Assembly (NCBI GenBank): GCA_964649005.1
Contig: CAZYMD010000045.1
Coordinates: 1 to 28,830 of the forward strand
Direction of reading: 5' to 3'
DNA from: CAZGMJ01 sp964649005
GTDB lineage: Bacteria; Planctomycetota; Phycisphaerae; Sedimentisphaerales; Anaerobacaceae
Length of the DNA: 28,830 nucleotides
Shown: positions 7,441 through 15,778 of the stretch, piece after piece
Layout of the letters: each line of letters begins with the position of its first letter
How positions within the stretch are numbered: the stretch's first letter is position 1
Notes under the pieces: generated by a model
What the model saw: only the letters and a program-made list of their open reading frames with translations
What the model was told of the DNA's origin: nothing
The model's database searches: none
Translations under genes and position numbers: made by a program

Positions 7441-8356
7441 GATAGTGCTCCAAACAAAAGGCCTGACCAAATACTACGGCGGTAAGCTCGCTGTCGACCA
7501 TCTCGACCTGCAAATACCTCAAGGCAGCATCTGTGGCTTCCTTGGTCGAAACGGGGCTGGCAAAACAACAGCCATCAAAATGCTACTCGGCCTGCTCAAA
7601 CCCAACGCAGGCTCGTCCAAACTATTAGGCTGTGATTCACAAGACTTATCTCCACAGGTTCGCCAAAGGATCGGTTACGTCAGCGAGGGCCATCATCTGA
7701 TTCGATGGATGACAATAGGGAGACTTGAGAAATTTCAACGGGAATTCTTTCCCAACCAATGGGACCACAAATTCTTCGCCAACATGATCGAATACTTCGA
7801 ATTATCCGACAGGCAGAAAATCAAGCACCTCTCCAATGGTCAGCGGGCCCAGGTTTCACTCGCTTTGGCCTTGGCACCCAATCCTGAACTGCTAATTATG
7901 GACGATCCCACTCTGGGGCTTGATGCTGCTATCAGGAGACAGTTCCTCGAAGGGATGATCGAGTTGATTATGAAACAGGGACGCACAGTGCTGTTCTCCA
8001 GCCACATCCTTGCAGACGTCGAGAGGGTCGCAGATAGAATAGCCGTGATTGATAAAGGCGTTCTCAGGGCGAATTGTACTCTCGAACAATTCCAAAAATC
8101 GATCAAAACAGTAAAGCTAAGCTTCAAACAATCGCCTCCAGTTGAAGTCGACATCGAAGGCTTAATGCATTGCAGACGCAACGAAAACCAACTGGAATTG
8201 ATCTTGGTCGGCTCTGAAGATGAAAAGGTAAAAGCATGGGCCGACAAAGCCGGAGCGGATCAGGTCGAGATAATCGGAATGAACCTTGAAGATCAGTTCA
8301 TAGAGTTCACTGCACCAAAAGCCCGCAAGAGTTTCTTTCGACAGGAGGACAATTGA
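7433..8356 (+). CDS. ABC-2 type transporter ATP-binding protein
   Basis: The 307-residue ATPase has Walker A GRNGAGKTT (38-46), signature LSNGQ (133-137, instead of LSGGQ), Walker B LLIMDD (153-158), D-loop GLD and the H-loop histidine at about 191 (SSHIL). The residue after Walker B, normally the catalytic Glu, is Asp158. A C-terminal extension of about 90 residues is typical of ABC-2 exporters. Two in-frame ATGs, at 7427 and 7433, overlap the end of the gntR gene; GGTGG is eight bases before 7433, which I chose. With the permease encoded next it should form a membrane transporter of unknown substrate, plausibly linked to envelope stress or drug efflux, as in Ytr/Bcr-type systems. Confidence 0.9.
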   Translation: MSEIVLQTKGLTKYYGGKLAVDHLDLQIPQGSICGFLGRNGAGKTTAIKMLLGLLKPNAGSSKLLGCDSQDLSPQVRQRIGYVSEGHHLIRWMTIGRLEKFQREFFPNQWDHKFFANMIEYFELSDRQKIKHLSNGQRAQVSLALALAPNPELLIMDDPTLGLDAAIRRQFLEGMIELIMKQGRTVLFSSHILADVERVADRIAVIDKGVLRANCTLEQFQKSIKTVKLSFKQSPPVEVDIEGLMHCRRNENQLELILVGSEDEKVKAWADKAGADQVEIIGMNLEDQFIEFTAPKARKSFFRQEDN

Positions 8357-8357
8357 T

Positions 8358-9056
8358 ATGCGATTCACAGCGTTATTGCGAAAAGAGCTGCGTGAGTCTC
8401 TGCCCTGGATTCTGTTGGCCTGCATCCTGCTGCTGGCTGTTGGCTTTCTGATCATACGACTCCAAGCTATCTCGGGCATAGAAACATGGCGCTACAATAG
8501 TATAAAACCAGGTGAGGTCGTCGATTCATATCTTCTGTTCACACCCTCAGCCATTAACGACTCAGGGACTTGGCTGATATGCATCGCCCCCTGTTTGGGC
8601 ATTATTTTGGCCATTCGCCATTTTGCGATACCATTCTTCACAAAGACATGGCCATTTCTTTTGCATCGCTCAACACATAAAATAACAATACTCTCCGCAA
8701 AAATCGCAGCCGCCGCAATCGCCATTGTCGCCTGTCTGGGATTCGCCTGGGGGCTTCTCTATTGGTATGCTTCCCAACCTGGGCTTTTTATTATCCCGCC
8801 TCCACTACGACTCTTAACAGATGGCCTGCTGTACACCGTTCTTGGCCTGATGATCTATCTCGGAGCCGCCCTTTCAGCCCTTAGCCCAAACCGATGGTAT
8901 ACGACCAAGGTATTCGGCCTTGTATTGCCCACCATAATAATCCTCATGGGAATAATCGGCAGTACAAGCAGATCATGGGCCTGGATATTTATCATAATTA
9001 CCACCGCAATCCTGCTTTCGCAAATCGTTCATACTTTTCTGACAAGAGAGTTTTAG
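8358..9056 (+). CDS. ABC-2 type permease, six membrane helices
   Basis: The 232-residue hydrophobic protein has about six predicted helices (for example ILLACILLLAVGFLIIRL near the N-terminus, IAAAAIAIVACLGFAWGLL in the middle and AWIFIIITTAILLSQIV at the end). GGAGG lies nine bases before the ATG, which is one base after the ATPase stop, so the two are translationally linked. It is the membrane partner of the preceding ATPase. Sequence alone does not give the substrate or direction of transport. Confidence 0.85.
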   Translation: MRFTALLRKELRESLPWILLACILLLAVGFLIIRLQAISGIETWRYNSIKPGEVVDSYLLFTPSAINDSGTWLICIAPCLGIILAIRHFAIPFFTKTWPFLLHRSTHKITILSAKIAAAAIAIVACLGFAWGLLYWYASQPGLFIIPPPLRLLTDGLLYTVLGLMIYLGAALSALSPNRWYTTKVFGLVLPTIIILMGIIGSTSRSWAWIFIIITTAILLSQIVHTFLTREF

Positions 9057-9073
9057 GCTGGAGTTGTACCACC

Positions 9074-10744
9074 ATGAACCTCAAAGATATATCAAAATAC
9101 CCTGCCGGCCCGGCCAGAATCTTCACGACAATCTTCATACTCGTGATAGTACTATTCACCCTCCAGTTTATAATCACAGAGATTGTACGCTCGATTCCAA
9201 TATTTCAAAGCAAGCAGACCGCTCAGCCGACCCAACAGCAATACAATCAGGAAGATCAAGAACTCATAAAAGTTGCTCGTTCTGTTAAGAAATTTCTTCC
9301 CGATGGCACGCTGCATCTTATCAGATCTCCGGAATTCACTCCTGGCATAATTGACCAGCCAAAGGTGGATCAGGTCTTTGATACCAATGATAATCTTCTC
9401 TGGCAGGGGAAACCTGAAGATATCCCATACAAATACCTGTCATGGGCTCGACCATACTCACAGGGCCGCTTCATTCAAAGAAATTTAATACAACAGCAAA
9501 TGATCTCGCCTGAAGTAAATCGTTCATTGGAAGTACCCGTAAAAACAAAGGACGATATCCTGCAAATATGGCGATACCTCTTGGATAAAGCTATATTCAT
9601 CGGCTATAAAAACGGGGGCGGTAGAATCGGATACATCGGTTCAAACGGATTTTCAGAAACAAAAGCCGGCGCAAAATCCTTTGGCATACTCCAGACATTC
9701 CTCGCCTGGTGCCCCGCTGATTCATACAGCCCGACCCTGCTCTGGCAGACAACAAAAAGAATCTATCAGATCAACTTCGAGAAGCAGCAGGTCGAAATAC
9801 TCTTCGACAGCCCTACGCAAGACATCTCCTCCATGATAGTCCACATTTGGGGCTCATACGTTGCCCCCAACCAACCGTCCCAACAGCGTAATACATACAC
9901 AATCGATGATTCGGAACTTAAAAACTACAGGCCTCTAATCGACTGTAGAACTCAGGACGACAAACATCACCTGATAATGCAAAATCCCTCTCAAATAATA
10001 ACCGTAACTATTCCACAAGAATGGCGCCAATGGATCAGAAACTACCATTTCTTAACGGCGACAAAAGATGGTGTATTCATAGAACACCATTGGACCCAAT
10101 ACCCGCTTCAGCCTGGCCCTTCTTCAAGAGATCGCAAAGCCGTAGAAAAATGGCATCGAGATTTAAATGCAAAATCAAAAAAGCAATGGATCGAGCTATA
10201 TCGCATCGACAACCAGGACAGCCTCGAACTTGTAAATCAGTTTGGCTGGACTGTCCCCGCCCGCTTCGCACAACAATATAGCTATATCGATACGGGGTCT
10301 TCTGTACAAGCACAAACAAAAGAATTACTGGGCACCTTCTCACCGCCATTATACAAATTGCTATTAAGAATGTCCTACCCTTACATGATCAAACTGCGAG
10401 CACAACAAGATGATGTCTTATACGGTTTCATAAGGTCGATAGGGGAATTTACACCTCGGAAAAACTTTGCCAATTTGCTTCTTAGCATCATACTGACAGC
10501 CCTCGTTTTCATGCACTCATGGCCTCGCCGTACATCGAACGCAACTCTTGTTTTCTGGCTCGTCTTCACGCTGCTGTTCAATCTTGTCGGTATGCTCACA
10601 TATCTCACACTTAACTATACACCCGCTATCAAATGTGCTTCTTGTGGGAAGCGCAGAGGACTCAACCAAGACAATTGCCCTCAATGCAACGCCCCCCTGC
10701 CGAGCCCCAAGCCTGGAAAGCTCGATTTGATTTTGAGCACCTGA
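9074..10744 (+). CDS. Large membrane protein with C-terminal zinc ribbon, fourth gene of the ABC operon
   Basis: The 556-residue product has an N-terminal helix (about residues 15-38). A soluble region of about 400 residues follows with no motif I recognise. Two or three hydrophobic helices lie near 470-515, and a four-cysteine ribbon (CASC then CPQC, about 522-540) sits just before the end. Start choice: the frame is open 60 codons upstream into the permease, but the ATG at 9074 has GGAG at a suitable distance and follows the permease stop by 17 bases. Its place suggests a transporter-associated sensor or accessory subunit. The large domain probably lies outside the cytoplasm and the ribbon inside, judging from the two-plus-one helix topology. 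Confidence 0.75.
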   Translation: MNLKDISKYPAGPARIFTTIFILVIVLFTLQFIITEIVRSIPIFQSKQTAQPTQQQYNQEDQELIKVARSVKKFLPDGTLHLIRSPEFTPGIIDQPKVDQVFDTNDNLLWQGKPEDIPYKYLSWARPYSQGRFIQRNLIQQQMISPEVNRSLEVPVKTKDDILQIWRYLLDKAIFIGYKNGGGRIGYIGSNGFSETKAGAKSFGILQTFLAWCPADSYSPTLLWQTTKRIYQINFEKQQVEILFDSPTQDISSMIVHIWGSYVAPNQPSQQRNTYTIDDSELKNYRPLIDCRTQDDKHHLIMQNPSQIITVTIPQEWRQWIRNYHFLTATKDGVFIEHHWTQYPLQPGPSSRDRKAVEKWHRDLNAKSKKQWIELYRIDNQDSLELVNQFGWTVPARFAQQYSYIDTGSSVQAQTKELLGTFSPPLYKLLLRMSYPYMIKLRAQQDDVLYGFIRSIGEFTPRKNFANLLLSIILTALVFMHSWPRRTSNATLVFWLVFTLLFNLVGMLTYLTLNYTPAIKCASCGKRRGLNQDNCPQCNAPLPSPKPGKLDLILST

Positions 10745-10758
10745 CGTAAGAAAAAGTT

Positions 10759-12306
10759 TTATCCCTGCAATGGCCGCCACTGCCGCCCATCAGCCTGGAC
10801 AAGCTCATCAACCGCAGCAAAACTCTGCGATCCCGAAGGGTATATATGAAGGGCGTGCTCCCCACTGTCCCAAGCCTCCAGTATAGGCATCACTAACTCC
10901 CACGATGCTTCGACATCATCCTGACGGGCAAAGAGCGTCTGGTCCCCAACCATACAATCCAACAGCAGCCTCTGGTACGCTTCCGGCATATCGACTTTGA
11001 AAACGTCCTTGTAGCTAAAGTTCATATTGAGAGTGCTCATACAAATTTTGGAGCCAGGCTTCTTGGCCTGGAAGCTCAGCGACATTCCCTCTTCCGGCTG
11101 AAGCTTAAGCACAAGCGTATTAGGCGCCAGCTCATCCAGACCGACACTTGCAAACATCGAATGCGGAACCTGCTTGAAAACGATGGCAATCTCGGTCTTC
11201 TTTGCCGCCAGCCTCTTGCCGCTTCGAGCATAAAATGGCACACCCTGCCACCGCCAATTATCCACAAAAAACTTACTGGCCACAAAGGTCTCAGTCACCG
11301 AGCCAGCCGCCACATCGGGCTCATCAAGGTATGCGGCAAGCTCGCTGTCACCTTCCAGTCCAGTCCCATATTGTCCTCTTACGATCCGACCATCCAACTG
11401 ATCGGCTGTAAACGGCCTGATAGATCGTAAAAGCTTGACCTTCTCATCACGAATACTCTTCGCATCGAATGATATCGGAGGCTCCATTGCCGCCAACGCC
11501 AGCATCTGAAGCATATGATTCTGAAACATATCCCTCAGTGCGCCGCTCTTGTCATAATAGCTGGCCCGATGCTCGACGCCGACGGTCTCAGCTATAGTGA
11601 TCTGCACGTGGTCTATATAGTTGCGGTTCCAGATAGGCTCAAAAATAGCGTTGGCGAAACGGAACATCAGAATGTTTTGAACCGTCTCTTTACCGAGGTA
11701 GTGGTCTATCCGATATACCTGGGATTCATCGAAGGACCGATTTATCCGACTGCTCAGCTGACGTGCGGTCTGAAGGTCCCTGCCGAACGGTTTTTCAATC
11801 ACCAGCTTTACCGAAGATGCCGAGGCCCCCCTGCCGTACCAGGACAATCCCGCCGAACCAAGCTGATCCACGATTACAGGGTATAAAACAGGTGGAACAG
11901 ACAGGTAGAAAATCAGATTCCCCTGAACATCGTGCTTGCCATTTAGCTGCTCGATCCGCGACTTAAGCCTTCCGTAGAACTCAAAACTGTCGTAGTCCCC
12001 GGTGACATAATAAAGCTTGCCAAGAAACGAATCTATCGCCTCGTCGGATGGACTATCGCAGACCTCTCGTATGGCCTGCTCCGCCCTATTGCGAAACTCC
12101 TCATCGGAAAACGGCTTTCGCCCGCATCCGATCAAATAGAAGCGATCGCTCAGCAAGTCACCGGTAAAAAGCCGAAAAACACTGGGCAGCAGCTTCCTGT
12201 ACACCAGATCTCCGGAAGCCCCGAACACAACCATAGCGCCCGCCCCGGCCGGAGTCTCCGCACACAGAAACTCCATCTGCTCAGCCGCAGCTTTTATGTT
12301 CTGCAT
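10759..12306 (-). CDS. zwf: Glucose-6-phosphate 1-dehydrogenase
   Basis: The 515-residue enzyme oxidises glucose 6-phosphate to 6-phosphogluconolactone and yields NADPH. The Rossmann motif VVFGASGDL (26-34), EKPFG (171-175) and the active-site signature RIDHYLGKE (199-207) are all present, and the length is normal for the family. The start has GGAAGG eight bases before the ATG. It is the last gene of the minus-strand oxidative-stress island, 89 bases after the flavin reductase-rubredoxin gene, and it converges on the ABC operon with only 14 bases between stops. The likely role here is NADPH supply for the reductases of the island, as with peroxide- or superoxide-induced zwf elsewhere. Confidence 0.95.
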   Translation of the reverse strand: MQNIKAAAEQMEFLCAETPAGAGAMVVFGASGDLVYRKLLPSVFRLFTGDLLSDRFYLIGCGRKPFSDEEFRNRAEQAIREVCDSPSDEAIDSFLGKLYYVTGDYDSFEFYGRLKSRIEQLNGKHDVQGNLIFYLSVPPVLYPVIVDQLGSAGLSWYGRGASASSVKLVIEKPFGRDLQTARQLSSRINRSFDESQVYRIDHYLGKETVQNILMFRFANAIFEPIWNRNYIDHVQITIAETVGVEHRASYYDKSGALRDMFQNHMLQMLALAAMEPPISFDAKSIRDEKVKLLRSIRPFTADQLDGRIVRGQYGTGLEGDSELAAYLDEPDVAAGSVTETFVASKFFVDNWRWQGVPFYARSGKRLAAKKTEIAIVFKQVPHSMFASVGLDELAPNTLVLKLQPEEGMSLSFQAKKPGSKICMSTLNMNFSYKDVFKVDMPEAYQRLLLDCMVGDQTLFARQDDVEASWELVMPILEAWDSGEHALHIYPSGSQSFAAVDELVQADGRQWRPLQG

Positions 12307-12395
12307 CCTGATTGCCTTCCGAGCGACTGCCCGCCTGCCTCAACTACCAACCGACAAGCGGACTCCAAGACTCCCTCTAACAGATCCCACGCCCG

Positions 12396-13103
12396 CTAAT
12401 CTGCAACCGGCGAAAACTCATCCTTGCCGACCCCACATTCGGGACACACCCAATCACCTGGCAGGGCCTCAAATGATGTCCCCGCCTTTACGCCATTATC
12501 AGGATCACCAACCGCCGGATCGTATACATACCCGCACATATTGCATTTATACTTCTTCATATCAATTGCTCCTTCTTGTGTTCGTTTGTCCTTCTTGGCT
12601 ACGTAAGTGGCTGCCGACTTCGGCGTCCTGCCACCCTTAACGTCACGGTAGTATGTGTAGGTCATGGTCACTTTATCGTTGTCGATATTCTCACAGGCGA
12701 CAATTTTTCCAATGAAAAGCGTATGAGTCTCGACCTCGACAGACTGGATAACCTCAGCTTCGATGAAACTGACAGTGTTCTCCAACACTATCGGCGCCCC
12801 CGTATCCCCCATTCGGCATGCCACGCCCTCGAACTTGTCAAGGTCCCTACCGCTGCGAAATCCAAATCTGCCGATGAATTTAATATCCGTACCCTCAGCA
12901 AGCACTGAAATAGCAAAAACCCCGCTATCGAGAATGAACTCGCGAGTCAGACTCTTGTTGTTGACACTTATCGCTATCATCGGCGGCTCAGGTGTTAACT
13001 GAAACACCGTATTAACCGTACAGCCGTTGAGCTTATCGCCCTTTTTCGAACTGACTATGCACATCGCATAGCTCAGATTATACAGCGACTCCAGATCCAA
13101 CAT
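12396..13103 (-). CDS. hrb: High-molecular-weight rubredoxin: flavin reductase-rubredoxin fusion
   Basis: The 235-residue product has an FMN-binding flavin reductase domain (about 1-160, with NTVFQLTPEPPMIAISVNN and FIEAEV) and a linker ending KKDKRTQEG. The rubredoxin domain follows (about 182-235), with iron ligands C187, C190, C220 and C223 (CNMCGYVYDP and CPECGVGKDEF). This is the architecture of Hrb from Moorella, which passes NAD(P)H electrons to the flavodiiron protein FprA; a flavodiiron gene lies in the same island. The start at 13103 has GAGG five bases upstream; a TTG at 13118 is less likely. A second strong ribosome site lies exactly at the rubredoxin boundary, described separately. 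Confidence 0.9.
   Translation of the reverse strand: MLDLESLYNLSYAMCIVSSKKGDKLNGCTVNTVFQLTPEPPMIAISVNNKSLTREFILDSGVFAISVLAEGTDIKFIGRFGFRSGRDLDKFEGVACRMGDTGAPIVLENTVSFIEAEVIQSVEVETHTLFIGKIVACENIDNDKVTMTYTYYRDVKGGRTPKSAATYVAKKDKRTQEGAIDMKKYKCNMCGYVYDPAVGDPDNGVKAGTSFEALPGDWVCPECGVGKDEFSPVAD
12558..12576 (-). promoter_or_regulatory. Internal ribosome binding site and ATG at the rubredoxin domain boundary
   Basis: Inside the hrb frame, AGAAGGAG (12569-12576 on the minus strand) lies eight bases before an in-frame ATG (12558-12560). That ATG starts MKKYKCNMCGYVYDP, which is the usual start of a free rubredoxin. It could give a separate 54-residue rubredoxin in addition to the fusion. The strength and spacing match the true start sites of neighbouring genes. 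Confidence 0.6.
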
Positions 13104-13155
13104 CCGTGCCTCATGCAATCACAACGATATAATCTATTACTGAAACCACAGGCGC

Positions 13156-13641
13156 CTATCCCAGAGAAGTCAGCTTCTCGTTCAACAAGGCAATATGCCC
13201 TATCTCCTGCTTGATAATCGCATCGACCTTATCCTTACCGGCCTTCTGCGAGACGCCATCCTTCAGCCCTACATAGAAAGCAATGGAATCCCGCTCAACG
13301 CCAAGCGCCAGCTTCAGCACCGCCGCCGGACTGTCGAGTCCCGCCAGCTTCTCCGAAGGATCGGCTTTGATATTGAACACATGCGCATCCGCCATCACTT
13401 TTAGATACATCTGAGCCTCGCCATCGGGATCGAAAACCAGCGACTCCTGCTCGCCTCCCGAAAGCTCTGTCCGCATGCCGGCAAACGTCTTGATGTGATC
13501 GTCTTCCATCGCAGCCAGATCGAGAAATAGCCCCTTGAGGGCCGGAAACTTCTGAGCTGCGCCGCGATAGAATTTAGCGCCGTTGCGCTCGATCTGTTCG
13601 GCCATTTCGAAAACTTCATCTGCATTGAAGGGCATTACCAT
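13156..13641 (-). CDS. Rubrerythrin-like ferritin-family diiron protein without rubredoxin domain
   Basis: The 161-residue four-helix protein has Glu and Glu-x-x-His motifs typical of the ferritin/rubrerythrin superfamily (EQIERNGAKFYRGAA, AMEDDHIKTF, ERDSIAFY and EIGHIALL). It lacks the C-terminal rubredoxin domain of classical rubrerythrin. GGAG lies seven bases before the ATG, and the start is two bases after the ferritin stop, so the two genes are tightly coupled. A peroxide-reducing or iron-handling role is likely from family and context; the exact reaction is not known. Confidence 0.85.
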   Translation of the reverse strand: MVMPFNADEVFEMAEQIERNGAKFYRGAAQKFPALKGLFLDLAAMEDDHIKTFAGMRTELSGGEQESLVFDPDGEAQMYLKVMADAHVFNIKADPSEKLAGLDSPAAVLKLALGVERDSIAFYVGLKDGVSQKAGKDKVDAIIKQEIGHIALLNEKLTSLG

Positions 13642-13643
13642 AC

Positions 13644-14165
13644 CTATTCTCCTTTAGTTGTTGGAGGTGTGAATATTCTTTGTCCAAGCTCACGGTCAAG
13701 CATAAATATCCCGCCGGGAGCATCCTGCATCATCTTAATCTTCTGTACGACATCATCCGCCGAGGCCTCTTCCTCGACCTGCTCGTTCACAAACCACTGT
13801 AAAAAACTGTTCGTAGCGTGGTCCTTTTCTTCGATCGCCATGTCAACCAGGTTGTTGATCAGCGAAGTCACTTTCTGCTCGTGCGTATAAACAGCCTCGA
13901 ACAGGGCCAAAGGGCCGTCCCATTTTGTCTCGGGACCATCTATTGCCTTCATTATCGCCCGGCCGCCGCGCTCGACTATGTAGTCATAGATCTTCATGGC
14001 GTGCGAGACTTCTTCCTGCGTCTGAACGCGCATCCAGCTCGCGAAACCACCGAGGTTCAATGACCGAAAATAAGCCTCCATCGACAAGTACAGGTACGCC
14101 GAATACAGCTCAGCGTTGACCTGCTCGTTCAAGGCCTTCTCCATTTTTTTACCAATCGTTGCCAT
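13644..14165 (-). CDS. ftnA: Ferritin
   Basis: The 173-residue non-heme ferritin begins MATIGKKMEKALNEQVNAEL and continues SAYLYLSMEAYF, FASWMRVQTQEEVSHAMKIYDYI (with the Glu-x-x-His ferroxidase ligands) and FLQWFVNEQVEEE, all characteristic of bacterial FtnA. It stores iron as ferric mineral in a 24-subunit cage and so limits Fenton chemistry. The ATG at 14165 has GGAG eight bases upstream; the frame is open seven codons further without a ribosome site. It precedes the ferritin-family gene by two bases. Confidence 0.93.
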   Translation of the reverse strand: MATIGKKMEKALNEQVNAELYSAYLYLSMEAYFRSLNLGGFASWMRVQTQEEVSHAMKIYDYIVERGGRAIMKAIDGPETKWDGPLALFEAVYTHEQKVTSLINNLVDMAIEEKDHATNSFLQWFVNEQVEEEASADDVVQKIKMMQDAPGGIFMLDRELGQRIFTPPTTKGE

Positions 14166-14244
14166 AGTACTATCTCCACGACACATACATCGTGCCTTTT
14201 ATCCGCTTTATCGTTAAAACACAATTATAAAACAGTAATAATCG

Positions 14245-14766
14245 TTATTTCCTGCGTGTGAAAAACAACGCCGCAAAGCCGGCTATAACAATAGGCACAA
14301 CCCAAAATCCGCTTGCAATACCGGTAATCTCAGGCAAAGTCACCTTCTTGTAGTTCGCAATCGCATCGATAGGCTGCACAACACTCGGGTAAATTAAAAT
14401 AAACACAAACGCGCCGAGGAACATCCCAACAACTGTCACAAGCGCATCCAGACGCCCCGACGCCGCACATGCCAGCCCCGTCCCTGGACAATACCCCGTT
14501 ATTCCGAAGCCGATGCCAAGAAGGGCGCCGCCAAGTGCAACAGCTACTATCGCCGCCGGCTTGACCGATAAGTGCGCCACGCCCACAAGCTGCAATATCC
14601 ACGTCCCCAGCATCCCGACAAGCACAAATACTGCTATCGTACGCATTGCGTGAAAATCTTTCAGCCTGAGCGTCCCGATAATCTTATCCGGATCAGCCAA
14701 TCCCCCCAGAATCAACGATGCACCAAAAAGTACGCCAATTATAAATCCAATCACGTTCGGTGACAT
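14245..14766 (-). CDS. YeeE/YedE-family membrane protein, second half of a pair
   Basis: The 173-residue protein has about four membrane helices and the family motif with a conserved cysteine in GYCPGTGLACAASG. YeeE/YedE proteins move thiosulfate or related sulfur compounds, and this short form normally works with a second short subunit, here encoded 11 bases upstream. The start lies at the first ATG of the frame. Its presence inside an oxidative-stress island suggests sulfur supply or export linked to thiol or Fe-S repair, which is inference. Confidence 0.85.
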   Translation of the reverse strand: MSPNVIGFIIGVLFGASLILGGLADPDKIIGTLRLKDFHAMRTIAVFVLVGMLGTWILQLVGVAHLSVKPAAIVAVALGGALLGIGFGITGYCPGTGLACAASGRLDALVTVVGMFLGAFVFILIYPSVVQPIDAIANYKKVTLPEITGIASGFWVVPIVIAGFAALFFTRRK

Positions 14767-14777
14767 ATCTCTTCCCC

Positions 14778-15314
14778 CTATTTCTCAATGTCCGGAGTCT
14801 TCCGATACACGATATATGCCGTCAGCATGCCAAACCCAAACATCGTCAACGTGAAAGGCACAACCGACAACGACAATTGCGCCCAGCCGCTCGCGAATTG
14901 ACCGCTCGTGCAACCGTGCGCAAACCTCGCTCCCATCAATATCAGAAAACCTCCTGCAAAACCTGCGACAAACCTCTTTGCCACCGAGGCCCCATGATTA
15001 CTCTGCCACCAGACGGTCATTTCCCTGACTTTCCATCGGCCAATCGCAACGGCGCCGACCAACGCACCTGCTACTAATCCGACATCGACCCACCAGCCGT
15101 AACCGAACTTCTGATATTTGGCATCCTTGATCATAGGATGCTTCATCGCATATTCTTCATCTACCGCCTTGATGATCTTTGCATTTACAGAAACAAACTC
15201 AGTCGAAACACCTAAAGGCTTGGCAATCCCAACAGCCAGAATCTGTACGAGCCCCAGCAAGAGACCCGCCGCCCACCATGGCAGCGGCGCTTTCCGAACA
15301 ATTGTCTCACTCAT
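14778..15314 (-). CDS. YeeE/YedE-family membrane protein, first half of a pair
   Basis: The 178-residue protein has an N-terminal helix (WWAAGLLLGLVQILAVGIA), a loop and about three more helices. It carries the signature cysteine motif GARFAHGCTSGQFASG found in YeeE/YedE sulfur transporters. The start at 15314 has GGAG just upstream, while an upstream extension of the frame has none. It pairs with the next gene to make the full transporter, as in split two-gene PmpA/PmpB-type systems. It follows desulfoferrodoxin by 63 bases. Confidence 0.85.
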   Translation of the reverse strand: MSETIVRKAPLPWWAAGLLLGLVQILAVGIAKPLGVSTEFVSVNAKIIKAVDEEYAMKHPMIKDAKYQKFGYGWWVDVGLVAGALVGAVAIGRWKVREMTVWWQSNHGASVAKRFVAGFAGGFLILMGARFAHGCTSGQFASGWAQLSLSVVPFTLTMFGFGMLTAYIVYRKTPDIEK

Positions 15315-15377
15315 GGTTCTCCACTCCCAATTCACGTTCACATCTGAATCACAACACGACGAGGGCAAATAGCCCTG

Positions 15378-15752
15378 CTATCCCTTCCAGAGACCATGCA
15401 CGTTGCAGTATTCTCTGGCGCTCACAGATTCCGCAGTCACATTGAACACAGCCTCCGGCGCATCACCAGGCTTGAGGAACTGCCTGTACGCTTTGCCATC
15501 CGCCAGCAGCTCGATCCATTCGATGTAATGCTTCTCTTCCATCGGATGAGGTACGCTGCCTACTTTGACCTTGATGCCGCCCTCGACCTTCTCGATAACC
15601 GGCACGTGCTTCTCCGTTGTGGCATCCGCAGTCTTCTCATCCAACAGCGCCATCGGCTCACCACAGCAAACCAGTTCGCCGACCCCGCCCGTAAGCACCT
15701 CAACGATATTTCCACACTTTGCACATTTGTAAACTTCGAGTCGTTTAGCCAT
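15378..15752 (-). CDS. dfx: Desulfoferrodoxin (superoxide reductase)
   Basis: The 124-residue protein has the desulforedoxin-type FeS4 centre, C10, C13, C29 and C30 (CX2CX15CC). The superoxide-reducing Fe(His4Cys) site is also complete: E47-K48-H49, H69, H75, C116 and H119 (EKHVPV, HPMEEKH and CNVHGLW). It reduces superoxide to hydrogen peroxide without making oxygen, using electrons from rubredoxin. It lies 26 bases after the flavodiiron gene and before the YeeE/YedE pair, fully within the island. All metal ligands and the catalytic Lys are intact. Confidence 0.96.
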   Translation of the reverse strand: MAKRLEVYKCAKCGNIVEVLTGGVGELVCCGEPMALLDEKTADATTEKHVPVIEKVEGGIKVKVGSVPHPMEEKHYIEWIELLADGKAYRQFLKPGDAPEAVFNVTAESVSAREYCNVHGLWKG

Positions 15753-15778
15753 CGTTAAATCCTTCCAAATTTGAAGTC

